Shown: positions 8,435-16,871 of the stretch, piece after piece | Layout of the letters: each line of letters starts with the position of its first letter | How positions within the stretch are numbered: the stretch's first letter is position 1 | Assembly (NCBI GenBank): GCA_963595425.1 | Contig: CAVBHN010000002.1 | Span: forward strand, 1 to 64,000 | From: Alectryocaccobium sp963595425 | Lineage (GTDB): Bacteria; Bacillota; Clostridia; Lachnospirales; Lachnospiraceae | Length of the DNA: 64,000 bases | Direction: 5' to 3' | Position numbers and translations under genes: made by a program | Notes under the pieces: model-generated | What the model saw: only the letters and a program-made list of their open reading frames with translations | Database searches by the model: none | Told to the model about the DNA's origin: nothing

Positions 8435-9406
8435 ATGGCAGGATTCTTATTTTGTGTCGGTGACATGGGCGATATGATGAACGCCAAGGGAACGGTCACC
8501 AGAGAAATTCTTGATATGTGTGATGAAAATCCGAAGATTGCTTATATAAATGCAGACGGAACCGGAAAGGGAAATGCTCTTGCAGATTATTCGGAAAAAT
8601 ATCCTCACAGAGTTTTTGATGTGGGTATTCAGGAGATGAATATGATTACCTGCGCTGCAGGCATGGCTAAAATGGGTTATATACCCTATGTTCAGACATT
8701 TGGACCTTTTTTGCTGTTTCATGCATATGATCAGGTTCACAATGATATTTGCTACAACGATTTTCCGGTAAAGCTTATAGGCACACACGCCGGAACATCA
8801 TCAGGCTTGGGACCTACGCATAATGATATCGTTGATTTTGCTATATGTAATGCTCTTCCGAATATGACAGTGCTGGCTCCGTGTGATGCAGGAGGTCTTG
8901 TTAGGGCTACAAGAAAGGTTGCGGAATATCCGCATCCTGTATATATACGAGTGCCTAGAGGTGAGGAGCCTATGGTTTATCCGGCGGATTTTGATTATGA
9001 ATTCGAAATAGGAAAGGCTATAGAGATAAAAGAGGGCAGGGATATAGTTATAATCGCAGCCGGCTCACTGGTATATCATGCAGTAAAGGCAGCAGAGGAA
9101 CTACAGGAAAAGGGTATTGATGCCGGAGTTGTTGATATGCATACAATTAAGCCGATAGATAAGGCAGCTATATTAAAGGCAGCTAAATGCGGAAATATAA
9201 TCACGGCTGAGGATCACAACATAGTAGGCGGATTAGGAAGCATAACGGCTGATGTATTGATCGAAGCAGGAGTAAGCTGCAGGCTGAAAAAGGTTGGCAT
9301 ACCGGATAGATTTATTCCGTTTGGATATCCGGAGCAGATATATCACGAGCTTGGGATGGACAAGGATGGACTTGTTAAAGCAGCGATCGAAATGCTCGCA
9401 AGGTAA
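8435..9406 (+). CDS. Transketolase C-terminal subunit, first pair
   Basis: A 323-aa protein with the pyrimidine-binding domain (INADGTGKGN, then the catalytic Glu in DVGIQEMNM near 69) and the C-terminal transketolase domain (IKPID near 235, EDHNIVGGLG near 255). It pairs with the subunit just upstream. GGAGGT nine bases before ATG 8435 supports this start, which gives about 15 more residues than the internal MNAKGTV. The canonical GEDGxTHQ motif reads GLGPTHND here, another sign of altered substrate preference relative to the second pair at 12750-14538. Confidence 0.88.
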   Translation: MAGFLFCVGDMGDMMNAKGTVTREILDMCDENPKIAYINADGTGKGNALADYSEKYPHRVFDVGIQEMNMITCAAGMAKMGYIPYVQTFGPFLLFHAYDQVHNDICYNDFPVKLIGTHAGTSSGLGPTHNDIVDFAICNALPNMTVLAPCDAGGLVRATRKVAEYPHPVYIRVPRGEEPMVYPADFDYEFEIGKAIEIKEGRDIVIIAAGSLVYHAVKAAEELQEKGIDAGVVDMHTIKPIDKAAILKAAKCGNIITAEDHNIVGGLGSITADVLIEAGVSCRLKKVGIPDRFIPFGYPEQIYHELGMDKDGLVKAAIEMLAR

Positions 9407-9423
9407 ATGGCAGGGGGGATTTT

Positions 9424-10482
9424 ATGAAGCAGCTGTTTGTGACATCTGTTCGTGATTGGAAGAATAACAAGATGGGAACTGTGGATATAAAAGAGGTTCC
9501 TGTTCCAAATCCGGGTGATGAGGATGTGAGAGTGAAAATAGCTTATTGTGCATTTTGCGGTTCGGATGCTCATACATTAGCAGGTGATTTGGGTGCTTTT
9601 GAGGAAGGAACAAGGGCAATGCTACCAATGTCATTTGGACATGAATGCTCGGGAGTTATAGATAAAGTAGGAGAAAGGGCGAAAAGATACGGATATAAAG
9701 AGGGAGACAGAGTTGTAATAAATTATGCAAGATATTGCCATGCATGCAGTATGTGCAGGAGCGGACATGAAAATCTTTGCGAAAATTTAGAATTCTGTAT
9801 GAATGGATTTGCGGAATATGCAGTATATCATGTGAGTCAGATTCATAAAATAACGAATGCTTATGGGCTGAGAGAAGCAGCGCTTACCGAACCGCTTACT
9901 ATTGCGATGTCGGCAGTAGAACAGGCAGGAGTTGGCTTTGGAAAGAGCGTAGCAATAATGGGAGCAGGCGGGCTTGGCCTTATGATGGTTCAGCTTTGCA
10001 AAATGGCAGGAGCTGCAGAGATATCGGTGTTTGATATAGTTGATGATAAGCTTAAGACAGCCTTGGCTACAGGCGCTGATCATATATTTAATACAAAAGA
10101 TGCCGATGTATTTGAAAAGGCAATACAGGTAAGTGACGGAGGCTTTGACTGTGTACTTGAGGGAACCGGAAACAATGAAGCAGCAAAGCTGGCACTTAGA
10201 CTTCTTGCGAGAAACGGAAACGCGGTTTATTTTGCAATGTACGGAAAAGCTCCGATTCTTCCTGTTGATATGCATATGGATTTGTATTGGAATCAAAAGC
10301 ATATACATGGACTTATAATGGGTTCATCAATGTTTCCGAAGGCGATCAAAACCGTAAAAAGAATGAATTTTGACCCGATAATTCAAAAAGAATATCCGCT
10401 GTCTCAATATAAAGAGGCTGTTGAGGCTCTCCTTAGCAATAAATATGCAAAAGTAATAATAAAAATGAATGAAGAACTGTAG
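9424..10482 (+). CDS. Zinc-dependent medium-chain alcohol/polyol dehydrogenase
   Basis: A 352-aa MDR-family enzyme. Catalytic zinc ligands are Cys45 (AFCGSD) and the GHE pair at 72-74. The structural zinc loop is CHACSMCRSGHENLC near 107-121, and the NAD-binding motif is GAGGLGLM near 180. Such enzymes interconvert polyols or secondary alcohols and ketones. The AGGGGG ribosome site lies 17 bp after the transketolase stop. It shares the operon with the SDR and GPH transporter, so polyol or ketose oxidation is likely. The exact substrate is unknown. Confidence 0.9.
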   Translation: MKQLFVTSVRDWKNNKMGTVDIKEVPVPNPGDEDVRVKIAYCAFCGSDAHTLAGDLGAFEEGTRAMLPMSFGHECSGVIDKVGERAKRYGYKEGDRVVINYARYCHACSMCRSGHENLCENLEFCMNGFAEYAVYHVSQIHKITNAYGLREAALTEPLTIAMSAVEQAGVGFGKSVAIMGAGGLGLMMVQLCKMAGAAEISVFDIVDDKLKTALATGADHIFNTKDADVFEKAIQVSDGGFDCVLEGTGNNEAAKLALRLLARNGNAVYFAMYGKAPILPVDMHMDLYWNQKHIHGLIMGSSMFPKAIKTVKRMNFDPIIQKEYPLSQYKEAVEALLSNKYAKVIIKMNEEL

Positions 10483-10500
10483 GAGAGGAGGAATGCTTAA

Positions 10501-11937
10501 ATGGCTTCAAATTCAACAGTAAATAATTATGATAATCAGGCTTTATTCCATGGAGCAACAGCGGTAAAAAAGAAATTATGCTTTGCTTCGGGCGAGCTTG
10601 TATATAATCTGCCCTGGCAGCTGGTCAGTGTTTATCTTGCGTTTTTTATGACGGATATAGCAATGATACCGGCTGCAGCAACATCAGTATTGTTTCTTGT
10701 TGCAAGGTGTTGGGATGCTGTAAATGATCCGCTTATAGGATCTCTTGCAGACAGGACCAGAAGTAAAATGGGCCGTTATCGTCCATGGATGCTTGTCGGT
10801 TCAATCGGCCTGCTGCCCCTTTGTGTACTCTTGTTCTGGGCACATCCGGGTTGGCCGGAAGCAGGACGGACGGCGTATGGATGCATTTTATATATAGCAA
10901 TTGTTGTATTTTCTACCTGTTGGAACATACCATTTTGTGCATTAAACGGATGCATTAGTCCATATCCGAATGAGAGAGCTTCGTTTTCAAGCTATCGTAT
11001 AATGTTCTCATCTGCTGCATGCGGTCTTTCGGTGCTGATATTCCAGTCACTGATACCTGTATTAAGCGGAGAGGATGGAAATGTGATAAACGGATATGTG
11101 CTTTCGGCTCTTATTGTTTGTCTGATGGCAGTTCCTTTTATATTTACATCGATAAAAGGAACAAGAGAGGCATTTCAGCCGCCTGCACAGCAGAAATATA
11201 CAGCCAAGGAAATGCTTAAGAATTTTACGCAGAATCCGCCGCTCCTCATTGTATGTATATCGTTCTTTGTATATGGATTCCTTAATTACGGAAGATCTGC
11301 GGTCGGAATGTATTACTTCACATATGTATGGGGAGATGCAAATCTCTTTATGATTTACGGAACATTTGTAGCTTTTATTTGTGCCGGTGCAGCATTTTTC
11401 AGCGCATTCTTTGTTAAGCTGTTTAGGGGTAAGAAAAATGCGCTTCTTATGACTTATGCGGCAGGCGCAATTATAAATATGATCTGCTTCTTTGTAACTC
11501 CTTCAAATTCGACAGGAGCAGTCGAACTTGGCTTCCTGCTGCTTACAGGTGTTACAAATGGTATGACAACGGCTCTTCTGTATGCAATAATCGGTGATGC
11601 TACGGATTACGGCCAATGGAAGACAGGAACAAGAGCGGATGGATTATGTTCGTCGGGAACAAGCTTTATGATGAAGCTTGGAGGAGCTATTGCACCTACA
11701 ATTTTGCTTGCTCTGCTTGCGGCAACAGGGTATGCGGCAAATGCACAGACACAGACAGCAGAGGCACTTAGCAGTATGAATGTAATGATGAATTTGGTTC
11801 CGGCTATATTGTGTGCGGTTTCGTTTGTGCTTTATCTGTTTTATAAGCTGGATGATAAGCTTCATGCTAAAATTATGGAAGAGCTGAAGGAACGCGGACA
11901 GCTTATTATGAATAATGACAATATCGAAAATTCTTGA
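10501..11937 (+). CDS. GPH-family sugar:cation symporter (MFS, MelB/XynB-transporter type)
   Basis: A 478-aa protein with 12 predicted transmembrane helices. GPH hallmarks are the ARCWDAVNDPLIGSLADRT segment (about 63-81), the SKMGRYRPWML loop, and GDATDYGQWKTG in the second half. GPH proteins import glycosides, pentosides, hexuronides or polyols with Na+ or H+. A strong GAGAGGAGG precedes the start. It is the obvious uptake system for the compound metabolised by the flanking dehydrogenases and transketolases. Confidence 0.9.
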   Translation: MASNSTVNNYDNQALFHGATAVKKKLCFASGELVYNLPWQLVSVYLAFFMTDIAMIPAAATSVLFLVARCWDAVNDPLIGSLADRTRSKMGRYRPWMLVGSIGLLPLCVLLFWAHPGWPEAGRTAYGCILYIAIVVFSTCWNIPFCALNGCISPYPNERASFSSYRIMFSSAACGLSVLIFQSLIPVLSGEDGNVINGYVLSALIVCLMAVPFIFTSIKGTREAFQPPAQQKYTAKEMLKNFTQNPPLLIVCISFFVYGFLNYGRSAVGMYYFTYVWGDANLFMIYGTFVAFICAGAAFFSAFFVKLFRGKKNALLMTYAAGAIINMICFFVTPSNSTGAVELGFLLLTGVTNGMTTALLYAIIGDATDYGQWKTGTRADGLCSSGTSFMMKLGGAIAPTILLALLAATGYAANAQTQTAEALSSMNVMMNLVPAILCAVSFVLYLFYKLDDKLHAKIMEELKERGQLIMNNDNIENS

Positions 11938-11960
11938 TTTTCTGTTCTCTTGATGAGGTG

Positions 11961-11990
11961 GCGGTGCGGTATAACTGTACCGCCGCTTCT
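11961..11990 (+). terminator. Weak GC-rich hairpin after the GPH symporter gene
   Basis: GCGGTA (11966-11971) pairs with TACCGC (11978-11983) and GC-rich flanks can extend or re-pair. Only a CTTCTGTT run follows, so termination may be partial and the downstream genes may be read through. Confidence 0.35.
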
Positions 11991-12079
11991 GTTAAAAAGG
12001 ACATATTTGAGGAATTTAAAGCAAAAAATACTATAGAAAAATTAATGTTGAGTGATAAACTTAATGATGGGTAAAAACT

Positions 12080-12709
12080 ATGGCTGAGGAAGATTGCAGT
12101 ATAAACCTAATATATAAGCTGTCTGAGGATACAAGAATTGGCGATAGGACAATATTTGATATAAGGTATAGACTTGGAGAGGAGCTGGCAAAAAAAGCTT
12201 TATCCGATTTGAAAACCTTAGATTTTGATATGATATGTCCTGTGCCGAATACAGGAAAAACCTACGCCAGAGGCTTTGCTGATGCAGTGGGAATATCATA
12301 TGCGGAAGCGGTTGTAAAGCTTAAGAGAACAAGAACTTTGCATATTAACGACAGCAAAAAGCGAAGAAGCATAATAAAGAGTGTTATTGATATACCGGAA
12401 AATGAAATTGAAGGAAGAAAAATATGCCTAATAGACGAGGCAATATTTACAGGAATGACGCTTAAAATTGTATGTGAAGCGTTAAGAGGCAGGGGAGCGG
12501 CAAATATATCTGTATTGATACCGACGCCAATGTGTATAGGTAAATGCCGATATAACAATTTTCGCGAAAAGAATATGCTTTTGGGAATAATGAATATTAA
12601 TGAGGCGTGCAGCTTTTTGGGCGCAGACAGATTGATATTTCAAAGCAAAAGAGCTTTTGAACAGATTATTACAAATAGCGGGATGAGTTGTACAGACTGC
12701 TTTAAATGA
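12080..12709 (+). CDS. Stand-alone PurF-like phosphoribosyltransferase domain
   Basis: A 209-aa protein matching only the C-terminal phosphoribosyltransferase half of amidophosphoribosyltransferase (PurF). Matching segments in order are FDIRYRLGEELA (as in PurF YEARKRMGEELA), CPVPNTGKTYARGFADAVGI, EGRKICLIDEAIFTGMT (PurF DDSIVRGTT), MNINEACSFLGADRL and the terminal SCTDCF. The Ntn-type glutaminase domain of PurF is absent, with no trace upstream. The PRPP motif has DEA in place of the usual DDS and the RTFIQPTQ segment is altered. It is therefore unlikely to do normal purine synthesis. It sits between a sugar transporter and a transketolase pair. The start ATG has only a weak GATGGG site. Confidence 0.75.
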   Translation: MAEEDCSINLIYKLSEDTRIGDRTIFDIRYRLGEELAKKALSDLKTLDFDMICPVPNTGKTYARGFADAVGISYAEAVVKLKRTRTLHINDSKKRRSIIKSVIDIPENEIEGRKICLIDEAIFTGMTLKIVCEALRGRGAANISVLIPTPMCIGKCRYNNFREKNMLLGIMNINEACSFLGADRLIFQSKRAFEQIITNSGMSCTDCFK

Positions 12710-12749
12710 GGCAAATAAATGTGTTTAATGAAAGGAGACTTTTTTTATT

Positions 12750-13586
12750 ATGAAATCAGACAACAAAACAATTGAACTTAATGCGGCAAAGGCACGACTT
12801 TTGGCGGTAAAGATGGTTCATGATGCAGCATCGGGACATCCGGGCGGATCTTTATCATGTATTGACATTATTACTGCATTGTATTTTGGCGAGATGAATA
12901 TAGATCCTAGTGATCCTTCAAAGCCTGACAGAGACAGATTTGTAATGTCAAAGGGACATTGCTCGCCGGCAGTTTATTCTATATTGGCTTTAAGAGGCTT
13001 TTTCCCTGTTGAAAGACTTGCGGAATTCAGAAGAATAGATTCGCATATGTCGGGTCATGTAGAAATGAGCATACCGGGCGTTGATATGTCTACGGGTTCC
13101 CTTGGACAGGGTATATCTGTGGCTGCGGGAATGGCTCTTGCAGCAAAGAAAAGCGGTAAGAATTTTAGAGTTTATTCGGTATTAGGCGACGGTGAAATAG
13201 AAGAGGGTCAGGTCTGGGAAGCAATGATGGCAGCAAATAAATACAAATTAAATAATTTGTGTGCCATTGTTGATGTAAACGGACTTCAGATTGACGGACC
13301 TACAAATGAGGTTATGCCGAGTGAACCGCTTGATAAGAAATTTGAAGCATTTGGTGCAAATGTTATAAAAATTGACGGACATGACATTGCACAGATCAAG
13401 GATGCGCTGGATAAGGCAAGAGAATGTACGGATAAGTATACTGTAATTCTTGCCAAGACGGTTAAGGGCAAGGGTGTATCATTCATGGAAAATCAGGTTG
13501 GATGGCATGGAAAGGCACCTAATGATGAGGAATATGCAAAAGCAAAGACAGAGCTTGAGGCGAAGCTTAAGGAACTGGAGGGCTGA
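12750..13586 (+). CDS. Transketolase N-terminal subunit, second pair
   Basis: A 278-aa split transketolase N-subunit with canonical motifs: HDAASGHPGGSLS near 30, SKGHCSPA near 69, STGSLGQG near 110, and GDGEIEEGQVWE followed by VDVNGLQIDG. The start follows AAAGGAGAC at an ample spacing. The C-subunit starts a few bases downstream. Because these motifs are standard, this pair is the better candidate for ordinary pentose-phosphate chemistry, while the 7543-9406 pair is diverged. Both lie in one cluster, so both may work on pathway intermediates. Confidence 0.92.
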   Translation: MKSDNKTIELNAAKARLLAVKMVHDAASGHPGGSLSCIDIITALYFGEMNIDPSDPSKPDRDRFVMSKGHCSPAVYSILALRGFFPVERLAEFRRIDSHMSGHVEMSIPGVDMSTGSLGQGISVAAGMALAAKKSGKNFRVYSVLGDGEIEEGQVWEAMMAANKYKLNNLCAIVDVNGLQIDGPTNEVMPSEPLDKKFEAFGANVIKIDGHDIAQIKDALDKARECTDKYTVILAKTVKGKGVSFMENQVGWHGKAPNDEEYAKAKTELEAKLKELEG

Positions 13587-13590
13587 TACA

Positions 13591-14538
13591 ATGGGAGATA
13601 AAATAGCAACAAGAGAGGCATATGGAAAGGCGATTGCCGAGCTTGCAAATAAATATAAGGATGTTGTGGTTTTTGATGCGGACCTTGCAGCTGCTACCAT
13701 GACGAAATATTTTCGCGCAGAGCATCCTGACAGATTCTTTGATATGGGAATTGCAGAGGCAAATATGCAGGATATGGCAGCAGGAATGGCAGCCTGTGGC
13801 TATAAACCGTTTACACATACTTTTGCAATGTTTGCATCAGGAAGAAGCTGGGAGCAGGTAAGAAATTCGATCTGCTATCCAAGACTTAATGTAAAGGTTA
13901 TAGGCTCACACGGAGGCTTGTCTGTAGGAGAGGACGGAGCTACACATCAGTGTATTGAGGACTTTGCACTTATGAGAGCAATTCCGGGAATGACTGTATT
14001 GTGTCCGTGTGATGCATATGAAATGAAGCAGGCTGTAGAGGCACTTATCAATTTTGAGGGTCCTGCATATATGAGACTTGGCAGACTGCCTGTGGAGACA
14101 GTTACTGATTCTATTGACAACTATAAATTTGAAATAGGAAAGGGCGTCCAGATAAGAGATGGCAAAGACGTAACTGTTATTGCAAACGGAATGCTCGTTC
14201 AGGAAGCAATTAAGGCTGCAGATATTCTAAAGGAAAAGGGAATAGAAGCAAGAGTTATCGATATGCATACAATAAAGCCTATAGATAAGGATATAATTGC
14301 CAAGGCTGCAAAGGAAACAGGAGCAATAGTTGTTTCTGAGGAGCACAATATAATTGGAGGCTTAGGCGAGGCAGTTGCTTCATTCTGTTCTGAAAATTGT
14401 CCTGTTCCGGTTATAAGACATGGAGTTAATGATGAATTCGGACGAAGCGGAAAAGCACCATTACTGCTTAAGGAATACGGAATATGCGCGGAAGGTATTG
14501 TGGAAAAGGCTGAAAAGGCAGTTCAGCTCAAGAAATGA
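13591..14538 (+). CDS. Transketolase C-terminal subunit, second pair
   Basis: A 315-aa partner of the preceding subunit. The catalytic Glu is in DMGIAEANM (near residue 54), followed by GEDGATHQ near 113, the IKPID segment and SEEHNIIGGLG. The start is the ATG at 13591, 10 bp after GGAGGG; an in-frame ATG at 13450 lies inside the upstream gene and is rejected. The subunit gap is 4 bp, consistent with coupled translation of a heteromer. Confidence 0.92.
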   Translation: MGDKIATREAYGKAIAELANKYKDVVVFDADLAAATMTKYFRAEHPDRFFDMGIAEANMQDMAAGMAACGYKPFTHTFAMFASGRSWEQVRNSICYPRLNVKVIGSHGGLSVGEDGATHQCIEDFALMRAIPGMTVLCPCDAYEMKQAVEALINFEGPAYMRLGRLPVETVTDSIDNYKFEIGKGVQIRDGKDVTVIANGMLVQEAIKAADILKEKGIEARVIDMHTIKPIDKDIIAKAAKETGAIVVSEEHNIIGGLGEAVASFCSENCPVPVIRHGVNDEFGRSGKAPLLLKEYGICAEGIVEKAEKAVQLKK

Positions 14539-14553
14539 AATTATATCAACAAA

Positions 14554-14591
14554 CAGCGCGTAACTGTGCAAAGTGTTTGATTAACGCGCTG
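14554..14591. repeat. Inverted repeat CAGCGCGT...ACGCGCTG
   Basis: Eight perfect base pairs flank a loop of about 22 nt, 15 bp after the transketolase stop. There is no T-run, so it is either a weak transcript end or a protein-binding site before the Gfo/Idh/MocA gene. Confidence 0.4.
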
Positions 14592-14707
14592 CAACGGTAA
14601 AAGAATATAGACATTATATACATAAAGTGCTATAATACCTTTGATTTTGATTAGAGTGAATTTACAAATTATTCTGATCTGTTATGCAAAATATAAAGGA
14701 GTAGCAA

Positions 14708-15733
14708 ATGATGAAGAAACTTAAAGTGGGTATTATAGGGGTAGGAACACTTGGCTATGAGCATGCATGCAATATAGCAAATCGTGTTCCGGGAATGGAG
14801 CTCGTTGCTATTTGTGACGGTAATCTTGCACGTGCAAAAGAGGTGGCAGATGAGCTTGGCGTTGCAGATGTTTATGATGATCCAAAGGCAATGTGCGCAG
14901 ATCCTAATATTGAGGCTGTCGCTATTGTTACAGGAACAGCTGCACATGTAGATATGATACGTATAGCTATGGAAGCCGGAAAACACGTATTTTGTGAGAA
15001 GCCGCTTGCTGAAACCGTAGAGAAATGTAAGCAGGCAGAAGAAATAATAGCAGCACATCCGAATCAGGTATTTATGCTCGGATTTATGAGAAGATTTGAT
15101 AAATCCTATCGTATTGCAAAGCAAAAGATAGAAAATGGTGATATCGGAGATATTGTTCTTGTACGTTGCTATTCACAGGATCCTATATCTATTATAGAGA
15201 GAAATCTTGAGTATGCGCCGCGCTCGGGCGGACAGTTTATTGATATGTCTATTCATGATATAGATCTTATCAGATGGCTTACAGGTTCAGAGCCGAAGAA
15301 TCTCTGGGCCATCGGAGGATGCTACGAATTTAAGCAGTATAAGGATTGGGACGACGGAGACAATGTATCCTGCCTGATGCAGCTTGAAAATGAGTGTATG
15401 GCATTTATGTTTGCCGGCAGAGCTGCAGCACACGGCTCAGCCGTTGAAACAGAAATCGTAGGTACAAGAGGAACTCTTAGAATTGCAGCGGTTCCTACCG
15501 ATTCAATGCTTGAGGTTATGAGTGAGCATGGAGTATGTCGTGAATGTTATCAGACATTTATTGCACGATGGCATGATGCATATGTTACAGAAATGGAAGT
15601 ATTTTGTGACTATGTTGCTAAAAATGCAGGCACAACTGCTACACCGAATGTATTTGATGGTACAAAGTCTACCAACATTGCATTTAAATGTAAGGAATCA
15701 TTCCTTAAAAACGAAAAGCTTACACTTGAATAA
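14708..15733 (+). CDS. Gfo/Idh/MocA-family oxidoreductase
   Basis: A 341-aa NAD(P)-dependent dehydrogenase. The N-terminal Rossmann motif is GVGTLGYEHA (12-21) and the family signature HVFCEKPLAE is near 97. The second half has the usual alpha/beta fold with HDIDLIRWL near 182, where Asp and His fit the usual catalytic sites. Relatives include inositol 2-dehydrogenase and other sugar dehydrogenases. AAAGGAGT precedes tandem ATGs at 14708 and 14711. It is the last plus-strand gene of the cluster and ends at a strong terminator. An inositol or aldose dehydrogenase role is inference. Confidence 0.88.
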   Translation: MMKKLKVGIIGVGTLGYEHACNIANRVPGMELVAICDGNLARAKEVADELGVADVYDDPKAMCADPNIEAVAIVTGTAAHVDMIRIAMEAGKHVFCEKPLAETVEKCKQAEEIIAAHPNQVFMLGFMRRFDKSYRIAKQKIENGDIGDIVLVRCYSQDPISIIERNLEYAPRSGGQFIDMSIHDIDLIRWLTGSEPKNLWAIGGCYEFKQYKDWDDGDNVSCLMQLENECMAFMFAGRAAAHGSAVETEIVGTRGTLRIAAVPTDSMLEVMSEHGVCRECYQTFIARWHDAYVTEMEVFCDYVAKNAGTTATPNVFDGTKSTNIAFKCKESFLKNEKLTLE

Positions 15734-15766
15734 TCGGTGTTAAGGATTTTGGTGTATATGTATCAA

Positions 15767-15817
15767 AAAAGGCAGCATTGCAGCGATGGGTTAAACCAAA
15801 GCGGCAATGCTGCTTTT
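15767..15817 (+). terminator. Terminator of the catabolic cluster
   Basis: GGCAGCATTGC pairs with GCAATGCTGC, flanked by AAAA and TTTT. It lies just after the Gfo/Idh/MocA gene. Confidence 0.8.
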
Positions 15818-15835
15818 AATATGGCGTAAGATAAG

Positions 15836-15870
15836 AAAAAAGGGCGATGCACCAAAGCGCATCGTCCTTT
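15836..15870 (-). terminator. Terminator of the ABC importer operon
   Basis: On the minus strand GGACGATGC pairs with GCATCGCCC and is followed by TTTTTT. It lies directly after the permease gene and faces the cluster terminator. Confidence 0.8.
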
Positions 15871-15886
15871 AAATATCTGAAGTATA

Positions 15887-16858
15887 TTAGTTCTTTTTAG
15901 CGTTCTTTCTCATATCGAGTACAACGGCGATGATGATGATCGCACCTTTAACAACCTGCTGCCAATAAGCGTTTACGCCTAAGAGAAGCATGATGTTCTT
16001 AACAACGCCGAGGATGAAGATACCTGCGATAACGCCTGTGATCTTAGCAACACCACCGGTCTGAGATGTACCACCGATAGTACATGCTGCAATAGCATCA
16101 AGCTCGTAGTTAAGACCTGAAGAAGAGTTGCCGGCACCTGAACGAGATGCAAGGAGAACTCCGCCCATGCCTGCACAAAATGCAGCCCATACATAAACGA
16201 TAACCTGATTCTTTTCAACCTTGATTCCGGCTGCTCTTGCGGCCTGCTCATTTCCGCCGATAGCGAATATATTTTTACCGAATCTTGTATAATTAAGCAT
16301 AAATCCACTAACGATAATGAAGATAGCGAATATGATTATGATCATCGGTATTGGTCCGACATAGCCCTGTCCTAAGAATTTGAAGTCATCCTTAAGCTCA
16401 GGAACCGGATATGCGTTGGTATAAATCTGAGCTGCAGCTCTTACGATAAGCTGTGTACCAAGTGTAGCGATAAAAGGCGGAATCTTTGTATATGCAACAA
16501 GAAGTCCGTTTAAAAGACCGAAAGCTACACATGCGGCAATTGCAATAATAATACCTACGATCGGAGGAAGATCAAGTCCCGGATACATTGCTCCGCTGTA
16601 GGTTGATTTCTGTACAAAGGAAGCACATATACAGGAAGCAAATGCTACCATCGAACCTGCTGAAAGGTCAATACCCTTTGAAAGAATACACCACATAGCA
16701 CCGGCACAGAGAACACCGATAATAGATTCGGTTGTTGCAACAGATATAAGGTTGCTTGGTGTTAAAAAGTTACGTGAAACAATTGCTGCAATAACTATAA
16801 TTGCGATTAAAACGACCCAAATCGTATTATCCTTAAAGATTTTCTTTCCTTTACTCAA
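15887..16858 (-). CDS. Sugar ABC transporter permease (RbsC/MglC family)
   Basis: A 323-aa inner-membrane permease with 8-10 predicted helices. Family segments are LCAGAMWCILSKGIDLSAGS (about 50-69) and AIGGNEQAARAAGI near 205, the cytoplasmic loop that contacts the ATPase. The start appears to be a TTG after AAGGGAGGGATC. It is 13 bp downstream of the ATPase gene. Together with the next two genes it forms a complete binding-protein-dependent importer of the ribose/galactose/inositol class. Confidence 0.92.
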   Translation of the reverse strand: MSKGKKIFKDNTIWVVLIAIIVIAAIVSRNFLTPSNLISVATTESIIGVLCAGAMWCILSKGIDLSAGSMVAFASCICASFVQKSTYSGAMYPGLDLPPIVGIIIAIAACVAFGLLNGLLVAYTKIPPFIATLGTQLIVRAAAQIYTNAYPVPELKDDFKFLGQGYVGPIPMIIIIFAIFIIVSGFMLNYTRFGKNIFAIGGNEQAARAAGIKVEKNQVIVYVWAAFCAGMGGVLLASRSGAGNSSSGLNYELDAIAACTIGGTSQTGGVAKITGVIAGIFILGVVKNIMLLLGVNAYWQQVVKGAIIIIAVVLDMRKNAKKN

Positions 16859-16871
16859 AGTGATCCCTCCC

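Noticed and set aside
9787..10308. 173-aa antisense frame inside the alcohol dehydrogenase
   Set aside because: It lies wholly opposite a well-supported gene, has no ribosome site or recognisable domain and has shadow-like Cys/His/Tyr-rich composition.
14554..14591. Terminator after the second transketolase pair
   Set aside because: The stem is good but no T-run follows, so it is listed only as an inverted repeat.
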